Positions 31,952-40,845 of a stretch of 44,867 nucleotides of DNA are shown here, piece by piece. A program made the translations under genes and the position numbers. Below the pieces are notes generated by a model. That model had not been told where the DNA came from, did not search any database, and saw only the letters and a list, made by a program, of their open reading frames with translations. Position 1 is the stretch's first letter. Every line of letters begins with the position of its first letter. This stretch comes from an uncultured beta proteobacterium (GTDB lineage: Bacteria; Pseudomonadota; Gammaproteobacteria; Burkholderiales; Burkholderiaceae_C), in contig CAIQBN010000384.1 of NCBI GenBank assembly GCA_903870065.1, forward strand, positions 1 through 44,867, read 5' to 3'.

Positions 31952-33403
31952 ATGAATCCCCTGTTGTTGCTGGCCGTGGTTGGGGCCTATTTCGCCATCC
32001 TGCTGCTGGTCGCCTGGGCCACCTCGCGCCATGCCAGCAATGACACATTTTTCATTGGCAATAAAAACAGCAACTGGATGCTGGTCGCCTTTGGCATGGT
32101 GGGCACGTCGCTTAGTGGGATAACTTTCATTAGTGTGCCAGGTGCGGTAGGGCGCGATGGGTTTGCCTATTTCCAGCTGGTGTTAGGCCACCTGATCGGC
32201 TTTTGGGTTGTAGCCTTTGTGCTGTTGCCCTTGTATTACCGCCACCGGCTGACGTCTATCTACCACTACCTGGGGCATCGCCTTGGAACCCGTGCCTACA
32301 AAACCGGCGCTGTTTTTTTCATCGTGTCGCGCACGTTGGGCGCAACCGCCCGGCTGTACCTGGTGGTCAATATCCTGCAGGCGATCATTCTGGAGCGCCT
32401 GGGCGTACCGTTCTGGCTAACCGCCCTGGTGATGCTGCTGATGATCCTTCTGTACACCTACGAAGGCGGCGTCAAAACCATCGTCTGGACCGACACCTTG
32501 CAAACCACTTGCATGCTGGGCGGGTTAGTCATCTGCGCGTGGTTTTTGCTAGACCGCTTGCATCTGGATCTGACCCAGAGTCTCGACGCGATGGATTCAC
32601 GGGGCCTTTCGACCATTTTTGTCACTGACCCCCATAACAAGCTGTACTTCCTCAAGCAGGTTGTGGCCGGAATTTTCATCACGGTAGCGATGACCGGGCT
32701 TGACCAGGAAATGATGCAAAAAAATATATCAGTCAAGACACTTGCCGATTCGCAGAAGAACATGATGAGTTTAAGCGTGGTATTCACCGGTGTGGTCCTG
32801 CTGTTTCTGTATTTGGGTGGGCTGTTGAGCCTGTTCACAGCGCAGCTGGGCATGACCGAAGCGGGCGACAAGATTTTTGCGGCCGTCGTTCTAGGTCACC
32901 TGCCACAAGCCGTGCAGATCATTTTTGTCGTCGCCCTGATCTCCGCACTGTTTCCCAGCGCCGACGGTGCCATCACCGCACTCACCTCAAGCTTTTGCAT
33001 CGACTTGCTGGGCATGCAGCAACGCAGCGAGTGGGATGAAGGGCACAGGAAGCGGATTCGACACCAAGTGCACCTGGGATTCGCCGCGCTTTTCCTGCTG
33101 CTGGTAATGGCATTCAAATGGATTGACGACCCAAGCATGATCGGGTTGATCCTCAAACTCGCCGCCTACACATACGGACCGTTGCTGGGTCTGTTCGCAT
33201 TCGGAATACTGACCACCCGGCAGGTCCACGGCGCGTGGGTGCCATGGATTTGCCTTGCGGCTCCCGCCCTGTGTTTTGCCGTCGATGCAAATCAGCGGTT
33301 CCTTTTTGGGACTTACCAGATCGGATTGGAGTTGCTGCTGTTTAACGCCACGTTGACGTTTTCCGGACTGTGGCTGGCCCGCAGAAAGCGCGTACACCTC
33401 TAA
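31952..33403 (+). CDS. Sodium:solute symporter (SSS family)
   Basis: MNPLLLLAVVGAYFAILLLVAWATSRHASNDTFFIGNKNSNWMLVAFGMVGTSLSGITF; about 13 TM segments. Confidence 0.92.
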   Translation: MNPLLLLAVVGAYFAILLLVAWATSRHASNDTFFIGNKNSNWMLVAFGMVGTSLSGITFISVPGAVGRDGFAYFQLVLGHLIGFWVVAFVLLPLYYRHRLTSIYHYLGHRLGTRAYKTGAVFFIVSRTLGATARLYLVVNILQAIILERLGVPFWLTALVMLLMILLYTYEGGVKTIVWTDTLQTTCMLGGLVICAWFLLDRLHLDLTQSLDAMDSRGLSTIFVTDPHNKLYFLKQVVAGIFITVAMTGLDQEMMQKNISVKTLADSQKNMMSLSVVFTGVVLLFLYLGGLLSLFTAQLGMTEAGDKIFAAVVLGHLPQAVQIIFVVALISALFPSADGAITALTSSFCIDLLGMQQRSEWDEGHRKRIRHQVHLGFAALFLLLVMAFKWIDDPSMIGLILKLAAYTYGPLLGLFAFGILTTRQVHGAWVPWICLAAPALCFAVDANQRFLFGTYQIGLELLLFNATLTFSGLWLARRKRVHL

Positions 33404-33468
33404 ATCACTGCCCCGCGAGGCGCCCAATGCCTCTAAAGGTTTGACCAGCAGCTTTAAGCCTAAAATAC

Positions 33469-33516
33469 CCCGTCAGCCCTCTTCTTTACTACACTCGTTG
33501 CTATAACAATAGTAGC
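33469..33516 (-). repeat. Intergenic repeat copy E
   Basis: GCTACTATTGTTATAGC-N18-GAGGGCTGACGGGG on the minus strand. Confidence 0.8.
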
Positions 33517-33538
33517 AACCGAGCCCTGACTGTCAGTA

Positions 33539-34456
33539 TCATGGCAGCGGGTGCTGCCCCCAGGGAACGACCTGCAAACGCTGTACCAGTCGGTGGTGGG
33601 CGCCCCCGCCGAGCGTGACACTATCGTCCCCTGCGTTGCTGGCTTCCACGCAGATGAACTGCAACCACCCTTCGTCGGGCATGTCGGGCATGGCGCGCGC
33701 ACCGGCCGACCCGGGATTCCAGACCACAACCGACTGACTGCCCTTGGTGGTGATTTGGATCTGGCGCTGTCCATCCGGGTCGATCACCGTGTAATGCTGC
33801 TGCGCCGCCCCCGACGTTTGTTGGTAAACCCGGTCACAGGCGTTTTCCAGCTGATAGCTGTCCGTTTGCAAGCGGTCAGTGGTTCCCAGCAGTTTGTCGG
33901 CGTACCGCAGTCCGGTCAATCCCTCGACCCGTATGCTGGCAGCATTGGTCACAGCGAAGTAAGAATGCAAGGCCTGGGTCAGACTGTAGTCGTTGGCGCC
34001 CTGATTGTGGGTGTGCAGAGTCTGTGTCAGATGCTCGTCCAGGTCGACCCGCAGACTTAAGCGCAGCTCGCTGGCGTGGCGATTGAGGGGATCCTCAGGC
34101 GATGAGGTGGTGCAGGGAGCCAGTTCAATGCTGACGCAATCAGGTCCGTCAGCGTGCACAAAAGTCACTTCCCACGCGCGGTTGCGCACCGGCCCGTGCT
34201 GCATTGCGCCGTCGGGCATGCCCTGCTTGCCAAACCAAGGCCAGCACACTGGCACGCCGCCGCGAATCGCAGCCGGCTCGGCAAAGGCCAGTGGGGAGAG
34301 CCAGAACACCTCGCGCTGTCCGATGGGCACCCAGGACAGTAGCTGGGCACCGTGCAGCGCCACCACGGCCGTGCCGTGTCGGGTCTGCAGTTGCAGGCAG
34401 CGGTGGCCTGCATAGTCCAGGGTTTGAATCTGCTGGGTGGCGAGGGTCATGACCAA
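33539..34456 (-). CDS. Aldose 1-epimerase / D-hexose-6-phosphate mutarotase-like
   Basis: VVALHGAQLLSWVPIGQREVFWLSPLA...IRGGVPVCWPWFG; likely start 34450. Confidence 0.9.
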   Translation of the reverse strand: MVMTLATQQIQTLDYAGHRCLQLQTRHGTAVVALHGAQLLSWVPIGQREVFWLSPLAFAEPAAIRGGVPVCWPWFGKQGMPDGAMQHGPVRNRAWEVTFVHADGPDCVSIELAPCTTSSPEDPLNRHASELRLSLRVDLDEHLTQTLHTHNQGANDYSLTQALHSYFAVTNAASIRVEGLTGLRYADKLLGTTDRLQTDSYQLENACDRVYQQTSGAAQQHYTVIDPDGQRQIQITTKGSQSVVVWNPGSAGARAMPDMPDEGWLQFICVEASNAGDDSVTLGGGAHHRLVQRLQVVPWGQHPLP

Positions 34457-34560
34457 GCCTACCGCAAACCAAGCGCAAATGCACGCGCAAATTCCAACCC
34501 CTTATGACATTGGATTGGGTTGCAGGTCGGCGCAGTGCTGCACGCGGGTGAGTTCTGTGT

Positions 34561-35583
34561 TCAGTGGGTTTTGGTGACCTTGGCCAGAAAGCGGGGCTCG
34601 TCCGGGTTGCGCCCGCGCGTGCGCGCCAAAGCTTCGACCAGAGGGTAGAAGCTCTGGATCAGCGAAATCGGGTCGAGGTCGCTAGAGGCGGTTTCAACGA
34701 TAGGCAGGTTGGCGCCCGGTGTGTCCGCCGGTGCCGCCAGTAGCACTTTGGCGCCGCGCAGACGCATTTCCTCTGCCAGCGCCAGCAGGCCGGCTTGGGC
34801 CGGCCCGCGCGGGGCGAATACCAACAGGGGATAGCCCTCCTCGATCAGCGCCATGGGGCCGTGCTTGACTTCGGCGCTGGAAAATGCTTCGGCCTGGATA
34901 CCGCAGGTCTCCTTGAACTTCAGTGCCGCCTCTAACGCCACGGGCATACCGGTGCCGCGGCCAATGACTAACAGGCGGTCCACGCCATGCAGCACATCCA
35001 GCGCAACTGACCAGTCCATCCGGGCTGCGCGGGCCAGCACATCGGGCAGCGCAGACAGCGCAGACGCCAGTTCCTGATCGCCTTGCCACGCCGCAACAAC
35101 ACGGGCACCAGCCACCAGCTGTGCGATATAACTCTTGGTTGCGGCCACGCTGACCTCGGTTCCGGCATGCAGCGGAAACACCCATTGCGCAGCCTGCGCC
35201 AGCGGGGAGTCGGCTTTGTTGACAAAGGCCGCCGTCACCGCGCCGCCTTCGGTAAACATGCGGGTGGGCGCCACCAGATCCGGGCTTTGGCCGGATTGCG
35301 AAAAGGCCATAGAGACCAGTCCCTTGCAGGCAATGTGCGAGTGGTACAGCGTGATCAGCGACATCGGCAACGAGGTCACCAGCCGGCCCATGCGGGCCAT
35401 CACCAGGTAAGCCAGAAAGTGGGCCGCGTGGTCCGAGCTGCCGCGCGCCACGGTCAGCACCGCAGTCGGATTCTGCTGGCGCAGTAATGCGCCAAACGCA
35501 CGGTATTCCTGGTCGTTATGCGCTAGTTGGTCTGCAACGGCTTGCGGCGCCTCTCTAGCCTCAGCGAGCATCAGTGTGTTCAA
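34561..35583 (-). CDS. SIS-domain glucosamine-6-phosphate deaminase (NagB-II/AgaS-like)
   Basis: Two SIS domains: TVARGSSDHAAHFLAYLVMARMG, SQSGQSPDLVAPTRM, VIGRGTGMPVALEAALKFKETCGIQAEAFSSAEVKHGPMALIE. Confidence 0.88.
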   Translation of the reverse strand: MNTLMLAEAREAPQAVADQLAHNDQEYRAFGALLRQQNPTAVLTVARGSSDHAAHFLAYLVMARMGRLVTSLPMSLITLYHSHIACKGLVSMAFSQSGQSPDLVAPTRMFTEGGAVTAAFVNKADSPLAQAAQWVFPLHAGTEVSVAATKSYIAQLVAGARVVAAWQGDQELASALSALPDVLARAARMDWSVALDVLHGVDRLLVIGRGTGMPVALEAALKFKETCGIQAEAFSSAEVKHGPMALIEEGYPLLVFAPRGPAQAGLLALAEEMRLRGAKVLLAAPADTPGANLPIVETASSDLDPISLIQSFYPLVEALARTRGRNPDEPRFLAKVTKTH

Positions 35584-36691
35584 TGGAATTTCCTTCTACG
35601 TAAACAGATTGCAATTGGAGATCCCGGTCCAGCACGACGACATCGGCCCAGGCACCTGTGACCAGGCGGCCGCGATCGCCCACGCCCAAATAGTCGGCGG
35701 CGTGGGTAGAGACGCGTTTGGAGGCATCCATCACCGACAGGCTCAAAGTGTCCACCAGATTGCGCAGGGCTTGGTCCAGCGTCAACGTCGAACCCGCCAA
35801 CGTCCCGTCGGCCAGACGCACACCGCCCAGACATTTGTAGACCTGTTGGCTGCCCAGCCGGTACTCACCATCGGGCATACCGGTGGCAGCCGTGGAGTCG
35901 CTGACGCAGTACAGGCAGGGTATGGCACGCAGGGCCACGTGAATGGCGCCAGGATGCACATGGATCAGGTCAGGGATGACTTCCGCATACTGTGCGTGGG
36001 CCAGTGCCGCACCCACCATGCCGGGTTCACGGTGGTGCAGGCCGGTCATGGCATTGAACAGGTGGGTGAAGCCGCGCGCGCCCTTGGCCAGTGCCTGCAC
36101 ACCGTCATCGTAGGTGCCCATGGTGTGGCCGATCTGCACGCGATAACCCGCGACGCACAGCGATTCGATCAGGTCCATATTGCCCGGCACTTCGGGTGCC
36201 ATGGTGATGAGACGGATCGGCGCCAGTTGGTTGAGGTGGCTCAGCTCATCGATGTGCACCGGGCGTGCAAAGGCCGGTTGTGCGCCAAGCTTGCCGTCGT
36301 TGATATAGGGGCCTTCCAGGTGCACGCCCAGCACCCTCGCGCCACTGGGAGCGCGCTGCTGGCAGATGGTGGTCAGTCTCTGCATGGCGGACACCAGGTC
36401 TGCCATCGGCGCTGTCATCGTGGTGGCCAGCATGGACGTGGTACCGTGGCGGGCATGGACCTGGCTCACGCGAACGACTGCGTCGCCGCCTTCCATGATG
36501 TCTCGCCCACCGGCGCCATGCACGTGCAGGTCGATGAAACCTGGCAGCACCAGGGGCTGGCCCGAAGCTCGGGCCGCGTCTTCGCTGATGGCCTTTCCCT
36601 GGATGCTCTGAATGCGCCCCTCAGGTGTGAACGCGAGAGAGCCGTTGACGAAGCCGGATGGCGTCAGGATATTGCCGATCACGCGACTCAT
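35561..36691 (-). CDS. nagA: N-acetylglucosamine-6-phosphate deacetylase
   Basis: LPGFIDLHVHGAGGRDIMEGG, GVHLEGPYIN, THLFNAMTGLHHREPGMVGAAL. Confidence 0.94.
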   Translation of the reverse strand: MSRVIGNILTPSGFVNGSLAFTPEGRIQSIQGKAISEDAARASGQPLVLPGFIDLHVHGAGGRDIMEGGDAVVRVSQVHARHGTTSMLATTMTAPMADLVSAMQRLTTICQQRAPSGARVLGVHLEGPYINDGKLGAQPAFARPVHIDELSHLNQLAPIRLITMAPEVPGNMDLIESLCVAGYRVQIGHTMGTYDDGVQALAKGARGFTHLFNAMTGLHHREPGMVGAALAHAQYAEVIPDLIHVHPGAIHVALRAIPCLYCVSDSTAATGMPDGEYRLGSQQVYKCLGGVRLADGTLAGSTLTLDQALRNLVDTLSLSVMDASKRVSTHAADYLGVGDRGRLVTGAWADVVVLDRDLQLQSVYVEGNSIEHTDAR

Positions 36692-37431
36692 TGCTCACGC
36701 CTCATTTCAACCACGAAATCGTAGTAGTCGCTGCGGCAGTACGAGTGCGTCAACTCCACCGCCTGCCCTGACTCCAGATAGCCTATGCGAGTGATGAACA
36801 GCACCGCCTGGCGATCAGGGATGCCCAACTGCTGGGCCAGCCGGGGTTGGGCGTTCATGGCGCGAATGTGTTGCAGAGCCCGTACCGGTACTTGCCGCAC
36901 ACTGGCCAGGTATTCATACAGTGAGTTCCCCACCAGCATGGGGTCGGTAACGATGCTCTGCGCCAAGACGCTCATTTCAAACGCCATCACTATGGTGTCG
37001 GCCAGGCGCAGGCGTTCCAGCCGAACCACCTTGGCGCCAGGAGATAAACCCAGCGTCAATTGCTCATCGACCGTAGCCATGTCGATCTTGCGCTCCAACC
37101 AGCGCGACGATGGCGTGTAGCCGCGGCGCAGCAATTCCTCGGAGAAACTGGTCAGCTTGGACAGAGGCTGCTCCAGCATGGGTGCGATGTAGTTGCCCGA
37201 GCCGCGCTTGCGCACAATCAATCCCTGTGAAACCAGTTGGTCTATGGCGGAGCGGGCCGTAACGCGTGACACACTCAGGGTCTCAGCCAGCAGGCGCTCC
37301 GAGGGTAGGGCTTCGTCGGGCTTGTAGCGGCCTTCGCGGATCAGCTGGGCCAGTTTGCGCGCGAGTTGCATGTAAATAGGCGAGCTGTCCCGGGGGTCCG
37401 GCTCAAACTTCAGAACGACGCCAGCAGCCAT
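36688..37431 (-). CDS. GntR/HutC-family regulator (UTRA domain), NagQ/NagR-like
   Basis: SPIYMQLARKLAQLIREGRYKPDEALPSERLLAETLSVSRVTARSAIDQLVSQGL; UTRA C-terminus; adjacent to nagA; start likely ATG 37431. Confidence 0.9.
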   Translation of the reverse strand: MAAGVVLKFEPDPRDSSPIYMQLARKLAQLIREGRYKPDEALPSERLLAETLSVSRVTARSAIDQLVSQGLIVRKRGSGNYIAPMLEQPLSKLTSFSEELLRRGYTPSSRWLERKIDMATVDEQLTLGLSPGAKVVRLERLRLADTIVMAFEMSVLAQSIVTDPMLVGNSLYEYLASVRQVPVRALQHIRAMNAQPRLAQQLGIPDRQAVLFITRIGYLESGQAVELTHSYCRSDYYDFVVEMRREQ

Positions 37432-37536
37432 GGTGTCTCTCCCCATAATTGGTGAACAACAGGCATTCGGCTACCAGGCCGTCCCAGAGCCACCGCCCTC
37501 TACACCGATTAAATCCAAAATGACAACCAATAGTAA

Positions 37537-37554
37537 CATACCAGTGAAATACCA
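37537..37554 (-). promoter_or_regulatory. Putative NagQ-type operator, site 1: TGGTATT-TCAC-TGGTATG
   Basis: Two heptamers in direct repeat separated by 4 nt, upstream of the GntR gene. Confidence 0.65.
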
Positions 37555-37614
37555 ATATTTGGAAATATTGTCACCATACATGCTCTTATCTTGCAAATAT
37601 GAAGGTTGCACAAT

Positions 37615-37632
37615 AAAACCAATTGAATACCA
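37615..37632 (-). promoter_or_regulatory. Putative NagQ-type operator, site 2: TGGTATT-CAAT-TGGTTTT
   Basis: Same heptamer-N4-heptamer architecture 78 bp from site 1. Confidence 0.55.
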
Positions 37633-37877
37633 AATTGATGGTTACGCGCTCAACCGCAGACCCCCCAGGTTAGGCAAGTCTGGCAGGCGTTTTGCTGCGG
37701 TGCTGAACGTTATGCCCGTAAGACTGCATGTGCGGCGTGGAGTCGGCATGGCGATGTGTAACAAGCTGCTGAAGACCGCGCCCGATAGCCTTCATGGCAC
37801 GGAGCGGGCGTTACCATCTTACTAACGCCTACGAAAGACGCATGCCATGCCCATCCACGGGTTCAAGACTCATAGCC

Positions 37878-38405
37878 ATGGAATTTCAACGCTTCTCATC
37901 GCCTGACGCCGCTGCCCTGGAAGCAAACATGGTGGAAACACGCGCCAAACTTGAACACGCGGTTGAAGCTTGCGACATGCACGCCATCGTCGAGCATGCG
38001 GCCGACCTGGGCTCCATGCTCACCACCGCACGGCGGGAGGTCGCGGCGGTTGCGCTTCTCGACCCGCATCGCGCGCTGGCCAACGCACTGCCCGAGCGCG
38101 AGGCGTCTGGCTGGTTCTGGAACGCCTTGGCCACGGCATTGCAGTACACGGGGCAGCGAGAGCAAGCCAATGCCATCTTTGCCAAAGCGCTGTCCCAATG
38201 CCAGGCACAGGGCTGGAGCCGCCTACAGTCTTTTGTCCTCCAGCACTGGGGCCGCAGTCTAGTAGAGCAAGGCGAGTTGCATCAGGCACACCAGCTGTTC
38301 GTTGAAGCGCTCGCCATCCGCCAGCAACTGGATGATCCACGCCAAGCCTCTACGCAGCGCGCACTTGCAGAAATTGCCCGCCTGCTACAGGAGGTGACCC
38401 GTTGA
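37878..38405 (+). CDS. TPR-like hypothetical protein
   Basis: Helical repeats (GWFWNALATALQYTGQREQANAIFAKALSQCQ...HQAHQLFVEALAIRQQL); start ATG 37878. Confidence 0.65.
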   Translation: MEFQRFSSPDAAALEANMVETRAKLEHAVEACDMHAIVEHAADLGSMLTTARREVAAVALLDPHRALANALPEREASGWFWNALATALQYTGQREQANAIFAKALSQCQAQGWSRLQSFVLQHWGRSLVEQGELHQAHQLFVEALAIRQQLDDPRQASTQRALAEIARLLQEVTR

Positions 38406-38866
38406 ATCAAATGAAACGAGACATCACCATACGAACAGCGGTTGCCGTTGATCAAAAGACGCTGGAGGCGCTTCAATGGCGCGCCTCACTCAACAATCCG
38501 GGCGACCGTGAAGCGCTATTGGCCCATCCAGAGGCTATTTCGATTTCCGTACAGCACAACGAATGCGGCAATGTCTTCGTCGCCGTAGTTGACGGTGCCA
38601 TCCAGGGATTCGCGGCAGTTATTCAGCGCACAGATGGAAACTGGGAGTTGGATGCACTCTTTGTTGAGCCAGAACATTGGCGCCAAGGCATAGGACGCCA
38701 CTTGGTCGAATATGTTTGCTTGCAGGCAGAAGCCTCCGGTGCCACAGAACTGCACGTCATAGGAAACCCGCACGCACAAGCCTTCTATGAAGCCAGCGGT
38801 TTCGAGTCGCTCGGCACGGTGACTATGCGCTTTGGAGTCGGCCTGCTGTTAAAGCGACGCCTGTGA
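38402..38866 (+). CDS. GNAT family N-acetyltransferase
   Basis: NWELDALFVEPEHWRQGIGRHLVEYVCLQAEASGATELHVIGNPHAQAFYEASGFESLG; start overlaps the TPR stop or ATG 38411. Confidence 0.88.
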   Translation: MNQMKRDITIRTAVAVDQKTLEALQWRASLNNPGDREALLAHPEAISISVQHNECGNVFVAVVDGAIQGFAAVIQRTDGNWELDALFVEPEHWRQGIGRHLVEYVCLQAEASGATELHVIGNPHAQAFYEASGFESLGTVTMRFGVGLLLKRRL

Positions 38867-39215
38867 TGCATCTGTCGTCTGCCTTTTGCGCCGAGCCCAT
38901 GCCGAGCTGAGAAAACTGCGGGAAGCAGCCTTATGGCCATCGTAGGTGTTCGACTTGTCGTACCCGGCACTGATGGTGTTCCGCTTGGCTTGGCGCAGGC
39001 TGTCGCGGACGCGTTACGCCTCCCGTTCGACTCGCCACCCCGGGCACACTGGGGTTGGTATATCCACGCTGTCGGCGTCGAACTACGTAGAGAACGGCTC
39101 GCATGTTACACAGGATGGCCTGCCGGTCTTCGTCACGTTGCCGCTGGCCGCGCCACCGGCCGGGCGTGCGTCAAGCAAACCAGCAGTTTGCACCAAGAAC
39201 CCATACATCAAATAA

Positions 39216-39263
39216 GCGTGTAGCCCTCGTGGAATCTGCATTATCCGCTCCTAAATATATAGC
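39216..39263 (-). repeat. Intergenic repeat copy F
   Basis: GCTATATATTTAGGAGC-N18-GAGGGCTACACGC on the minus strand. Confidence 0.8.
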
Positions 39264-39379
39264 GTTTTCCAATATACACGCACCATGACTATTTTTCAAA
39301 GGTGTTGGAAATCACCGACACCACAGCCGTTTTGCCGGTGATACCTTTGCGCCCTGACCTGCAACTGAACCCAAACACC

Positions 39380-40750
39380 ATGCCCAAAACACTCATCGAA
39401 CCCTTCCGCATCAAAAGCATTGAACCCATCCGCATGACCACACGCGAAGAGCGCGTGCAATTGCTCGAAGATGCCAAACTCAACGTCTACAAGCTGCGCG
39501 CCGAAGACGTGTTAATCGACTGGCTGACCGACTCCGGCACCGGCGCCATGTCATCCAAACAGTGGGGCGCGATCATGGAGGGCGACGAAAGCTACGCCGG
39601 GGCGCGCAGCTTCTATCGGCTGGAAGCTGTGATCCGCGAAATCACCGGCATGCAGCACTTCATCCCTACCCACCAGGGCCGTGCGGCCGAAAAGGTGCTA
39701 TTCACCGCCGTTTGCAAAAGGGGCGAACTGGTGCCCAACAACTGCCACTTCGACACCACCCGCGCCAACCTGGAATATCTGGGTATTGAGGCCGTGGACC
39801 TGGTCATTCCCGAAGGTCTGCAGCCCGCACTGGTCTATCCGTTCAAAGGCAATATCGACCTCGAGCGAGTCGAGGCGGTGCTCAAGGCCGAGGGCCACCG
39901 CATTCCGTTTGGCATGATCACTGTGACCAACAACACCGGTGGCGGACAACCCGTGTCCATGGCCAATATCCGCGCTTACTCGGCCCTTCTCAAGAAGTAC
40001 GGCAAGCCCTTCATCATGGACGTGTGCCGCTTCTCCGAGAACGCCATGTTCATCAAGATGCGTGAGCCAGGTTACGAAAACACGCCCATCAAAGCCATCG
40101 TGCAGGAAATGTTTTCCTACTGCGACGGTTGCACCATGAGCGCCAAGAAGGACGGCATGGTCAATATTGGCGGCTTCATCGTGCTGCGCAGCGACGAGTG
40201 GATGGACGCCGCCCGCAACGTGCTGATCATGACCGAGGGCTTTCCCACCTACGGCGGCTTGGCCGGGCGCGACCTGGAGGCGCTGGCCGTAGGCTTGGTC
40301 GAGGGCATGGACGAGGACTACCTGCGCTACCGTCTGCGCACCGCCGAGTACCTGGGCGAACGTCTGGAAGCCTGCGGCGTGGGCTTTGTTAAGCCCACCG
40401 GCGGTCACGCGGTCTACATCGACGCCAAAACGGTGCTGCCGGGCATGCCGATTGAGCACTACCCGGCCTGGGCTCTGTGCAACGCGCTGTACCTGGAAGG
40501 CGGGATTCGTGGCGTGGAAATCGGTTCCGTCATGTTCGGCAAACGGCTGGAAAGTGGTGTGGAGACATTCCACAGCATGGAGCTGGTGCGCCTTGCCTTT
40601 CCACGGCGCATGTACACCCAAAGCCACTTTGACTACGCGGCTGAGGTGATCGCCGAGGTGAAGGACAAGGCCGCCAGCATCCGCGGCGTCAAGATCACCA
40701 AGCAGCCGCAATTCCTGCGGCACTTCACGTGCGAATGCGCATGGGTGTGA
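39380..40750 (+). CDS. tnaA: Tryptophanase / beta-eliminating lyase
   Basis: EPFRIKSIEPIRMTTREERVQLL, LTDSGTGAMS, THQGRAAEKVLF, PLP-lysine region CTMSAKKDGMVNIGGF, FPTYGGLAGRDLEALAVGL; GTG at 39302 in frame. Confidence 0.85.
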   Translation: MPKTLIEPFRIKSIEPIRMTTREERVQLLEDAKLNVYKLRAEDVLIDWLTDSGTGAMSSKQWGAIMEGDESYAGARSFYRLEAVIREITGMQHFIPTHQGRAAEKVLFTAVCKRGELVPNNCHFDTTRANLEYLGIEAVDLVIPEGLQPALVYPFKGNIDLERVEAVLKAEGHRIPFGMITVTNNTGGGQPVSMANIRAYSALLKKYGKPFIMDVCRFSENAMFIKMREPGYENTPIKAIVQEMFSYCDGCTMSAKKDGMVNIGGFIVLRSDEWMDAARNVLIMTEGFPTYGGLAGRDLEALAVGLVEGMDEDYLRYRLRTAEYLGERLEACGVGFVKPTGGHAVYIDAKTVLPGMPIEHYPAWALCNALYLEGGIRGVEIGSVMFGKRLESGVETFHSMELVRLAFPRRMYTQSHFDYAAEVIAEVKDKAASIRGVKITKQPQFLRHFTCECAWV

Positions 40751-40768
40751 CCCGTCACGGCCTAATCG

Positions 40769-40816
40769 ACTCTTAGTCCCCGCGAACATTGCATAGATAG
40801 CTACCTAAATGATAGC
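40769..40816 (-). repeat. Intergenic repeat copy H
   Basis: GCTATCATTTAGGTAGC-N18-GGGGACTAAGAGTC on the minus strand. Confidence 0.7.
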
Positions 40817-40845
40817 AATCTGAATGTTCGTGGAGTGCAGCCGCG

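Noticed and set aside
35576-36724. 382-aa plus-strand ORF opposite nagA
   Set aside because: Antisense shadow; nagA motifs are unambiguous on the minus strand.
37430-37825. 131-aa plus-strand ORF across the GntR upstream region
   Set aside because: AT-rich regulatory region with predicted operators; no protein-like pattern or RBS.
39698-40789. 363-aa minus-strand ORF opposite tnaA
   Set aside because: Antisense shadow of a clear coding region with low-complexity composition and no family motifs.
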